Part shown: positions 34,191-40,917 of the stretch, in pieces | How positions within the stretch are numbered: position 1 is the first letter of the stretch | Layout of the letters: each line of letters opens with the position of its first letter | Source of the DNA: Reinekea marinisedimentorum | GTDB lineage: Bacteria; Pseudomonadota; Gammaproteobacteria; Pseudomonadales; Natronospirillaceae | Assembly: GCF_004341165.1 (NCBI RefSeq) | Contig: NZ_SLZR01000009.1 | Span: forward strand, 1 to 64,000 | DNA length: 64,000 bases | Direction: 5' to 3' | Program-made: the position numbers and the translations under genes | The notes under the pieces: generated by a model | Seen by the model: the letters and a program-made list of their open reading frames with translations, nothing else | What the model was told of the DNA's origin: nothing | Databases searched by the model: none

Positions 34191-35147
34191 CTATTTCGCG
34201 ACCGGCATCTTCAAATGCAGGCTTCGGTCTTCCGAGGGTGTTAAGCCATACTGGTTTCGGTAGGCGGTAGAAAAGTGCGCGCCCGATGAAAACCCGCAAC
34301 TTAAGCCGATATCTGCAATGCTCTGGTTGCTGCCCAGTAATTTACTGCGCGCCTTTTCCAGACGAATGCGCAGGTAGTAGCGGCTGGGTACCGAGTTGAG
34401 AAACTTCTTGAACAGCCTTTCCAGCTGACGACGACTGATGTTGGCATGAAAGGCAATGTCATCGGTGGTCAGTGGCTCTTCAATATTGCTTTCCATTAAG
34501 GCTAACGCTTCGGCCAGTTTGGGCTGTTCGCTTTTGGTTTTTTCACTGAGCTGCTGATTCCCAGTCGCGCTCGCCATACCCAGCCGTTCATTCACAAAAT
34601 GCTTAGAGATTGCCTCAGCGGTTTCGGCATTCACCTGCTTGGCAATCCACATCAGCATTAAATCGAGGCTGGCGCTGCCGCCTCGGCAGGTGAGCCTGTC
34701 TCGATCAATGCAGAACTGATCGTGTGACAGCAGCATGGCGTTGTTTTCTTTGATCAGTGCCTCATACGACAGGCAATGAACCACCGCGCGGTAGCCGTTC
34801 AGCAAGCCGGCTCTGGCCAGGGTGTAACTGCCGGAGGCAATACCGGCCAGGTTGCGTCCGCTGCGTTCGGTTAAAAATTGCTCCAACACGGCACAATGGG
34901 TGTGGCGCGCGGGTGTGGTACCGGCCACAACCCAGCTGTCTGCCTCGGGCGCATCGGCCAGTGAATAGTTGGTGTCCACCTGATTGCCCAGGCTGGAGGT
35001 GGTTTTTTGGTCGTGCAGTGACACGGTGAAAAACTCAAACAGAGTTTCGCCCACCAGTTCGTTGCACATGAGCAGAGGCTCCATCGCTGAAACATAGGTC
35101 ATCGATGAATAACCGGGTAATAGAATGAATCCGATCGTATGTGGCAC
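34191..35147 (-). CDS. GlxA-type AraC family transcriptional regulator
   Basis: A 318-residue regulator. The N-terminal DJ-1/PfpI-like domain (about 1-190) begins IGFILLPGYSSMTYVSAMEP and has GIASGSYTLARAGLLNGYRA in place of the nucleophile elbow, so it is a ligand-binding rather than catalytic domain. The C-terminal AraC helix-turn-helix pair covers about 215-310 (TTDDIAFHANISRRQLERLF, then SIADIGLSCGFSSGAHFSTA and YGLTPSEDR). This matches GlxA/ArgR/CdhR-like activators of amino-acid or betaine catabolism. It lies 33 bases downstream of the amidohydrolase gene on the same strand and probably controls it. Confidence 0.88.
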   Translation of the reverse strand: MPHTIGFILLPGYSSMTYVSAMEPLLMCNELVGETLFEFFTVSLHDQKTTSSLGNQVDTNYSLADAPEADSWVVAGTTPARHTHCAVLEQFLTERSGRNLAGIASGSYTLARAGLLNGYRAVVHCLSYEALIKENNAMLLSHDQFCIDRDRLTCRGGSASLDLMLMWIAKQVNAETAEAISKHFVNERLGMASATGNQQLSEKTKSEQPKLAEALALMESNIEEPLTTDDIAFHANISRRQLERLFKKFLNSVPSRYYLRIRLEKARSKLLGSNQSIADIGLSCGFSSGAHFSTAYRNQYGLTPSEDRSLHLKMPVAK

Positions 35148-35180
35148 GTTGAAAATTCCTTCGAGGTAAACGTTGAAAAG

Positions 35181-36362
35181 TTATTCGGCTTTTTCGAACG
35201 TGCCTCGCCGGAGCAGCGTGCCTTGCTGCATCATCCACTGGCCTTTTGCCAGTACAGCGTTTAGCTGTAGAGTCTTTTCATCCAGCAATAGCAGGTCGGC
35301 ATCGGCATTCACCGTAACGTTGCCTTTGCCTGTCAGCTTTAATATTCGCGCCGGGTTGGCGGTGATGGTTTTTAAGGCGGTGGTCAGGCTGATGTCCAGC
35401 TCATTAACGGCGGTGATCAGCTGATTGTGCAATGACGACATAGAGCCACACTTCAGGCTGGTCAGCTCACCCTGCGCATTAAACACCGGCAGGCTGGCAT
35501 GGCCATCGGTACTGAAGGTAATGCGGTTTTCATCGGCACCGGCTTCCAGAGCCATTTTCAGTGCCTCGGCGCACAGTACTTCGCCGCCGGCGAGGATCTC
35601 CGGTGTGGTGCTGGCGGTGAAATCGATGGTGCCGCCCTGCAGGTTAAAGTCGATGCCCTGATCGAGCAGCGCGGCGTTGCGGTTAATGTGCGTCGGGTAA
35701 AAGGCATTCAGCGGAATGCTGCTGTTGTAGGCAACATCAAACAGTGGTGCGAGCATTTCGTCGCCCGCGCCGGTGTGAATACTGACAATGCCTGCCTTGT
35801 TCGAGCACATGCCGGCGACTCGGGCCTGTGACGCCAGTCTGGCCAGCTCCTGCCAGCTCATCTGGCTGCCGCGATGGTCGGCAATCGCCACTTCGCCGAC
35901 ACCGATGCATTCGTCTATCAGCATGATGTCTTGCTCAACAGATCCGGTGAGCGTCACCGTGGGGTAGTGGTAGTTGCCGGTGTAAAAATAGGCCGAAAGG
36001 CCCTCTTCTTTCAGTGCCTTCACCTTGGCCAGCAATTCTTTATGCGTGCGGCAGACGCCATCGGTGCCCAGCGCGCCGGTAACGGTGGTGACACCACCGA
36101 GGATGGCATCGGAAAGCTGCATCTCTGGTGTGCGCGTGGCAAAGCCGCCTTCGCCGCCACCGCCGGTTACATGCGTCAGAGTATCAACAAAGCCGGGGCA
36201 CAGAATGCGCTGCTCACAATCAAACTCTTCGAATTGCACCGACGACGAAAGCCGGATGTTCGCATCGATGGCAATAATTCTACCGCCGGCAATCAGAACA
36301 CTTTGCGTGCCCATAAATTCAGGAGCGTAGAGTTGAGCATTTTTCAGCAGCAGCAACGACAT
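35181..36362 (-). CDS. IadA-like isoaspartyl dipeptidase / amidohydrolase
   Basis: A 393-residue amidohydrolase closest in pattern to beta-aspartyl dipeptidase IadA: GGGGEGGFATRTPEM, GVTTVTGALGTDGVCRT, GNYHYPTVTLTGSVEQD, AIADHRGSQMS, THINRNAALLDQ, IDFTASTTPE and the metal Asp region STDGHASLPVF. It would hydrolyse isoaspartyl peptides formed by protein ageing. Two positions differ from E. coli IadA: the HxH metal motif after GFVD reads TLTH (first His is Leu), and the carboxylated-Lys position appears as Glu (GVGEVAIADHR). The Glu variant exists in the family as I recall; the lost His is less clear. Substrate may therefore differ. It shares an operon with the GlxA-type regulator. Confidence 0.75.
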   Translation of the reverse strand: MSLLLLKNAQLYAPEFMGTQSVLIAGGRIIAIDANIRLSSSVQFEEFDCEQRILCPGFVDTLTHVTGGGGEGGFATRTPEMQLSDAILGGVTTVTGALGTDGVCRTHKELLAKVKALKEEGLSAYFYTGNYHYPTVTLTGSVEQDIMLIDECIGVGEVAIADHRGSQMSWQELARLASQARVAGMCSNKAGIVSIHTGAGDEMLAPLFDVAYNSSIPLNAFYPTHINRNAALLDQGIDFNLQGGTIDFTASTTPEILAGGEVLCAEALKMALEAGADENRITFSTDGHASLPVFNAQGELTSLKCGSMSSLHNQLITAVNELDISLTTALKTITANPARILKLTGKGNVTVNADADLLLLDEKTLQLNAVLAKGQWMMQQGTLLRRGTFEKAE

Positions 36363-36449
36363 GCCATAACCTTATCGGGTAGTTCAGGTTCGAATGATCA
36401 TAGCAGTCACATTGCCGTTGCCAAATAGCTTGCTGCTAATTACTGACAT

Positions 36450-37205
36450 TTATTCGCTCGGGTGAAAAGTCAGAGCGTTGAGCATTTCCGGTGCGTGGGC
36501 ATGATCGCAAAAAATACCGCTAACGCCCCATTGAAGTAACTCGCCAAAGCGCTCAGCGCTGTTCACCGTGTAGCAGTACAGCGGGTAGTGGCTGGCGTAC
36601 TGTTTAGCCTGCTGTAGGGTTAACCGGCTTTGGCTACAGTGCACTGACACCGGCTGCAGCTGCTGTAACGACGCCGGTATGGTTTGCGGTAAGGTTTTAA
36701 ACAGGGGGGCAATTTGCACGTTGTTATCCAGGTTTCGTAGCTGCGCGAGTGCCGCGTGGTTGAAGCTGGAGACCAGCAGCTGATTTGTCGGCAGGTCTGC
36801 GTGCTTCAGGGTTTCATAAACGGCCATTACCTGACGGTTCGTTTCAAGGTCATCGTTGATCTTGATTTCCAGGTTTAAACCCAGCTGCAGTTCGCTGACC
36901 AAGCTCAGCAGTTCATCCAGAAACAGCAGGGGTTCACCCTGAAATTCAGGATTGAACCAGCTGCCGGCATCCACCTGTTGCAGTTCTTTTCGGCCGATAT
37001 CGGCCAGGCGAACATCGGGCTGACCGAAAAGGCGAAGATCGGGGTCATGCATGATCACCAGCGAGCCATCGCCCGCCATGGTGACGTCAATCTCGACCCA
37101 TCCAATGCCATGATGTTTGGCAGCCAGGATGCTGGCACGGGTGTTTTCAGGGGCTTTGTCCGGTAAGCCGCGATGGCCAATGAGGGCAGGCATGGGTTGT
37201 GTCAT
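36450..37205 (-). CDS. Glycerophosphodiester phosphodiesterase
   Basis: A 251-residue GDPD enzyme with the full active-site signature: IGHRGLPDKAPENTRASILA (HRG, ENT), VEIDVTMAGDGSLVIMHDPD (ExD and HD) and LNLEIKIN. It splits glycerophosphodiesters into glycerol-3-phosphate and an alcohol. There is no signal peptide, and the size is that of cytoplasmic UgpQ (about 247) rather than periplasmic GlpQ. It lies 24 bases after the GNAT gene and 87 before the IadA-like gene on the same strand; an operon is plausible. Confidence 0.9.
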   Translation of the reverse strand: MTQPMPALIGHRGLPDKAPENTRASILAAKHHGIGWVEIDVTMAGDGSLVIMHDPDLRLFGQPDVRLADIGRKELQQVDAGSWFNPEFQGEPLLFLDELLSLVSELQLGLNLEIKINDDLETNRQVMAVYETLKHADLPTNQLLVSSFNHAALAQLRNLDNNVQIAPLFKTLPQTIPASLQQLQPVSVHCSQSRLTLQQAKQYASHYPLYCYTVNSAERFGELLQWGVSGIFCDHAHAPEMLNALTFHPSE

Positions 37206-37229
37206 GGTGTGTACTCACAGTTTGGGCGC

Positions 37230-37775
37230 TCAGTTCGCCCAGTTGTCGTTAGTGATCGCCGTGAGTACATGGTCTTCCCAGCGACCGTTGACCCGCAGGT
37301 ATTTTTCTGCGAAGCCTTCTTTTCGGTAACCGGCTTTTTCCAGCACTCTGCCACTGGCGATGTTGTCTGGCCGGTAGTTAGCCATAATTCTGTGAAGGTT
37401 TAATGCATAGAAGCCAAAATCCGTAATTTCTTCAACGGCTTCGGTCATATAGCCGTTGCTCTGTTCATTTTCAGCCAGGCTGTAGCCCAGATAGCCGGCC
37501 TGAAAAGCACCGCGAACAATATTGCTGATACCGGCAACCCCGATCAGCCGGTTTTTAAGGTAGATAAAGAAGCGAACTTCAGTATCGCGATCCATATTGC
37601 TCAGCCATTGCTCGTAGACGTCTTCAACATCCTGTGCGGTGTTCGGCACAAAGCCGCCGCCTTGCAACAGGTGGTGATGGTTGTTCAGAAAGTACCGTAC
37701 CAGCTCATAAATATTGATGTCGTTTATACCGACTATGCTCAGCCGCGGGGTGTTGAGTTTCAGTGAATATGCCAT
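37230..37775 (-). CDS. GNAT family N-acetyltransferase (RimJ/RimL-like)
   Basis: Taken from the ATG at 37775 (MAYSLKLNTPRLSIVGI) the protein has 181 residues; the longer frame from 37871 would run across the divergent rraA-like gene and adds 32 residues with no family match. The fold markers are NTPRLSIVGI at the start, IYLKNRLIGVAGISNIVRG, AGYLGYSLAENEQSNGYMTE (acetyl-CoA loop) and NLHRIMANYRPDNIASGRVLEKAGYRKEGF, typical of the RimJ/RimL ribosomal-protein acetyltransferases and related small-molecule or toxin-detoxifying enzymes. It is divergent from the RraA-family gene with 27 bases between the starts. Confidence 0.88.
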   Translation of the reverse strand: MAYSLKLNTPRLSIVGINDINIYELVRYFLNNHHHLLQGGGFVPNTAQDVEDVYEQWLSNMDRDTEVRFFIYLKNRLIGVAGISNIVRGAFQAGYLGYSLAENEQSNGYMTEAVEEITDFGFYALNLHRIMANYRPDNIASGRVLEKAGYRKEGFAEKYLRVNGRWEDHVLTAITNDNWAN

Positions 37776-37802
37776 GATGCTTTCATCATTAAGGAGGTGT
37801 TT

Positions 37803-38279
37803 ATGTGGAATACCAACGATCTTTACGACGAACTGGAAGAACAGCTGGCGGTGATGCCACCAATTTATCACAGCTTTGGCGGGAAGCGATGCTTCAGTGG
37901 CGAGGTGGAAACGGTACGTTGTTTTGAAGACAACTCACGGGTGAAGGAAGCCATGGCATCCGCTGGAAATGGCCGGGTGCTGGTGGTCGATGGCGGCGCT
38001 TCACTGCGCTGTGCGCTGATCGGCGACATGATTGCCGAATCGGGCATGAGTAACGGCTGGTCCGGCATTCTGGTGCATGGCTGTTGCCGCGATGTGCATG
38101 AGTTGCAGCGGATGAATTTTGGTGTGCGGGCGCTGGCCTCCACGCCACGAAAGTCAGTGCGTAAAGGGCAGGGTGAAGCCGGTATCGAAATTGAAATAGA
38201 CGGCATCAGCATCAAGCCCGGTATGTGGCTCTACGCCGATGAAACCGGCATCGTGATAGCGCCACACCAGGTTGCTTAA
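37803..38279 (+). CDS. RraA family protein (RNase E inhibitor-like / HMG aldolase-like)
   Basis: A 158-residue protein matching the RraA fold: VVDGGASLRCALIGDMIAES, then NGWSGILVHGCCRDVHELQR, FGVRALASTPRKS, EIEIDGISIKPG and WLYADETGIVIA. The RD pair in GCxRD and the DxxG(A/G)S loop line the metal/aldolase site in HMG/CHA aldolases, a branch of the same family, while E. coli RraA inhibits RNase E. The sequence does not decide between these roles; length (161 in E. coli RraA) and overall pattern are closer to the RraA group. A perfect AAGGAGG (37791-37797) precedes ATG 37803. Confidence 0.85.
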   Translation: MWNTNDLYDELEEQLAVMPPIYHSFGGKRCFSGEVETVRCFEDNSRVKEAMASAGNGRVLVVDGGASLRCALIGDMIAESGMSNGWSGILVHGCCRDVHELQRMNFGVRALASTPRKSVRKGQGEAGIEIEIDGISIKPGMWLYADETGIVIAPHQVA

Positions 38280-38285
38280 ACCGAA

Positions 38286-39164
38286 TTAGCCGCGGCTGCG
38301 CTGGGCAATAACGACCCCGAAGATGATCAGCCCCAGTCCAAAAAAGGTTTGCAGCTGCAGCGGCTCGCCCAGCACCAGATGAATCAGAAACAGGCTGATA
38401 AAGGGTGACAGGAAAATCAGCGAGCCGATGCGCGCCGTGTTGCTGGTGTGCTGCAGTGCCAGCTGCCAGAACACAAAGGTGATGCCCATTTCAAACAGGC
38501 CGATGTAGGTAACGCTGGCAATCGCCGGCAGGCTCCAGTCGAGCGGCTGGTGGTTAAACAGCATCAGCACAATGAACAGCATGGGCGTTGCGATGAGGAA
38601 ATTCTGAAACAGCCCGATCATTGGGTCTTGTTTGTTGCGGGTATTCAGCAGCCAGTAACCGGCCCAGAACAGGGTGGAAATCAACGCCAGCGCGATGCCA
38701 AACATATCCAGTGAGCCGGTCACATTTTTGCCCGCCAGCGAGATCACCACCACACCACCATAGCCAATCAGCAGGCCGACAAAGGCACCTATGCGCAGCT
38801 TCTGTTTCAGCACCGGGATGCTCAGCAGCGCCAGAGTAATCGCCCAGGTGTAGTTGATCGGCTGCGCCACCTGTGCGGGCAGACGGCGGTAACATTCAAA
38901 CAGAATCAGGTAGTAGATCAGCGGGTTTATAGAACCCAGCAGCAGCCGCTGTTTCCAGTGCGCCGGTAATGTTGTCAGCGCAGTCGACAGCTTTTTCTGC
39001 TGCGCCAGCAGGGCGGTCAGGGTGAGCAGTGAAACAACGGCGGCACCGGTCAGCAGTGAAATAACAGAATGGTACTGCAGGGCGACCTTGAAGGCAGTGG
39101 CCACAGTGGACCACAGCAGCACCGCCAGCAAGGCAAAGATGAGGGCTTTTTGTTCAGATTTCAT
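38286..39164 (-). CDS. EamA/DMT family transporter
   Basis: A 292-residue membrane protein with ten predicted spans in two EamA repeats: KALIFALLAVLLWSTVATAF at the start of the first, and FGIALALISTLFWAGYWLLN at the start of the second; YIGLFEMGITFVFWQLAL and IFLSPFISLFLIHLVLGEP are standard elements. The family exports amino acids, nucleosides or other small metabolites. No substrate can be assigned. It converges with the rraA-like gene, with only six bases between the stops. Confidence 0.9.
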   Translation of the reverse strand: MKSEQKALIFALLAVLLWSTVATAFKVALQYHSVISLLTGAAVVSLLTLTALLAQQKKLSTALTTLPAHWKQRLLLGSINPLIYYLILFECYRRLPAQVAQPINYTWAITLALLSIPVLKQKLRIGAFVGLLIGYGGVVVISLAGKNVTGSLDMFGIALALISTLFWAGYWLLNTRNKQDPMIGLFQNFLIATPMLFIVLMLFNHQPLDWSLPAIASVTYIGLFEMGITFVFWQLALQHTSNTARIGSLIFLSPFISLFLIHLVLGEPLQLQTFFGLGLIIFGVVIAQRSRG

Positions 39165-39180
39165 TCGCTGTTCGCAACGG

Positions 39181-39220
39181 TCTAAAGCGCTGCAGGCTAT
39201 CGCAACCTGAGCGCTTTAGA
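39181..39220 (-). terminator. Long hairpin after the outer-membrane-like gene
   Basis: TCTAAAGCGCT-G-CAGG (39181-39196) pairs with CCTG-AGCGCTTTAGA (39206-39220), 15 bp with one bulged base. It starts 14 bases past the stop of the minus-strand gene at 39234 and lies before the DMT transporter start. It lacks a long T-run but is the obvious end of that transcript. Confidence 0.6.
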
Positions 39221-39233
39221 AAGAGGCTTTTAG

Positions 39234-40421
39234 CTAGAACTGAGCCTCCAGATACAAACCGGACGACAGCTGGTCGACGCCTTCCTGATCGAGGAACTTC
39301 CAGGTAAACATCCAGCCGACATTGATGCCCGGGCTCATGTTGGTCTTAAAGTTGATGGTAGCCTGCAGGTAGTCTTCCGATTCAAAACTGGTACTGGTGC
39401 AGGTGCTGCAATTATCCGGATCCACCGTGGTGCTGTAGTCTTCGGTGTTGACGTAATAGAGCATGTTTTCAATGGTGAAGCGGTTGTCGTCAAACATTCG
39501 GTAACCGATACCCAAGCCAAAGGTGTCGTAGCTGCCGTCGTTCTTGACGTTGTCGTTGCTATTGGCAATACCCACGGTATCTTCACCGATAAACAGGCCG
39601 GCACCGATACGGTTCTGGTGCCAAATGCCCATGCCGAAGCGGTTGCTGCTGATGGCCAGATCGTCCGCCGAGGCCTCTTCATTGCCATCAAAAGTAAACG
39701 AAAGCGTAAAGCTGAGCGGTTTCTCCTGCTCTTTCACGGCGACCTTTTCCGGCTGATAAGGAACAATCTTGCGGGCGCTGGTTTTTGGCCGTGGCGCGTA
39801 AGGCTGAATCTTCACCTTGGCCGGTGTCTCTGAGCGGGCACTGACCACATCAAAATAGAAGGTGCCGTTGGCGGTCATCTTCAGCTGGCCGTTGGTGTAG
39901 CTGTCGCGCTGACTGCCGCTGAAATCACGGTAAACCAGGCGATAGGCCGGGCTGTTGGCGTATTGCTGATCTAACGTGTCATACAGGTCGGCTTTGGCCT
40001 GATCGACGATATCAAACCAACAGACATCACCCTTGCGTTCATCGGCGCAATAGCTGATGTAGTTGCCGTCGATAGCCTGCTCTGAACCGATCTTCAGTGT
40101 TTTGCTGATTTCAGCACGCCAGGTGCCTTCAAAGCGGCAGCTGGTCAGGCCAGCATCGGTCAGGGTTCGTTGCTCGTTCTGGCGAATAAGCAGCGCCACG
40201 TAATGCGGGTTGCTGTTGTTAATTGTAAAGTGTTGTTTAATTTCATTAAGAGCTTTGTCTTCTGCTTTAATAAAGGCACTATTGCAGGCGGCATAGGCGT
40301 CTTTATGAGTACTGACCGCATTGCTGGAAACCTCAAACGGACTTGTTTGGGCCATTGAGAACTGTAGCCCACCCAGGCAGGTGAGCCCCGTCAACGCGAT
40401 TAATTGGGTTGGTTTTCTCAT
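39234..40421 (-). CDS. Secreted two-part protein with probable C-terminal outer-membrane beta-barrel
   Basis: A 395-residue protein with a signal peptide (MRKPTQLIALTGLTCLGG...MAQ). Residues 30-220 form a soluble region with paired Cys (AYAACNSA, LTSCRFEG, SYCADERKGDVCWFD) resembling LPP20/DUF4384-like stress or lipid-binding domains only loosely. The C-terminal 170 residues are rich in alternating hydrophobic strands (MGIWHQNRIGAGLFIGEDTV, YDTFGLGIGYRMFDDNRFTI, GLYLEAQF) and end in Phe, the usual signal for BAM-assembled barrels. I do not recognise the family. It is most likely an outer-membrane protein with a periplasmic or surface N-terminal domain. Confidence 0.6.
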   Translation of the reverse strand: MRKPTQLIALTGLTCLGGLQFSMAQTSPFEVSSNAVSTHKDAYAACNSAFIKAEDKALNEIKQHFTINNSNPHYVALLIRQNEQRTLTDAGLTSCRFEGTWRAEISKTLKIGSEQAIDGNYISYCADERKGDVCWFDIVDQAKADLYDTLDQQYANSPAYRLVYRDFSGSQRDSYTNGQLKMTANGTFYFDVVSARSETPAKVKIQPYAPRPKTSARKIVPYQPEKVAVKEQEKPLSFTLSFTFDGNEEASADDLAISSNRFGMGIWHQNRIGAGLFIGEDTVGIANSNDNVKNDGSYDTFGLGIGYRMFDDNRFTIENMLYYVNTEDYSTTVDPDNCSTCTSTSFESEDYLQATINFKTNMSPGINVGWMFTWKFLDQEGVDQLSSGLYLEAQF

Positions 40422-40917
40422 GTCGGTCTCCTACTGACCAGAATCACTGTAGCATTATAAGCTGAATACCCGATGAACGGCTCTATAGCTGGGTATCAGA
40501 CGTTTTTATGAGATTGATCCGGTTGCTCTATCTAAGCATTTTATGTTTGTGATTTCACAGGCTTTACCTGTTTCCGGCTTACATCTTTAACGCGTAAACA
40601 GAGTACCGGAAATAGCTGCAATCAGTGTTAAGCCAGCGTGGATAAATACTGATCATTTTATGCAGAATGATTGAGCGTAATTTCGCTGAGTGTGATTCAA
40701 GTCAATTTTCCGTTTTGTAATTTTCTTACAATTTCCCTCGTCAGCAGAAAGAAAGAATTACAAACTATTTTGATCGTGGTTCTGATGCATAAAAAATAAG
40801 TATCACGACCAAAATAAACTAAGCTCCACATTCGACACACTGCCCACTTATTTAAAAACATTACAAGGGCAGATGGGCAAAGTTAGTACCGTTTTCTAAT
40901 CTCGGAGGTAATAACCA
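40422..40917. promoter_or_regulatory. adhE upstream region with FNR-like site and inverted repeat
   Basis: The 496 bases contain no gene. Visible elements are: TGTGATTTCACA at 40548-40559, a 12-bp palindrome; GTGATTCAAGTCAA at 40692-40705, which on the minus strand reads TTGAC-N4-ATCAC, 8 of 10 to the FNR/ANR core; and TATTTTGATCGTGGT (40766-40780) against ATCACGACCAAAATA (40802-40816), an inverted repeat with 13 of 15 pairs and a 21-base spacer. Oxygen-linked control would suit adhE. All three sites are predictions. Confidence 0.45.

Noticed and set aside
40548-40559. TGTGATTTCACA as CRP or Rex site
   Set aside because: The half-sites fit, but the spacer is two bases instead of six, so it is not a standard site of either protein.
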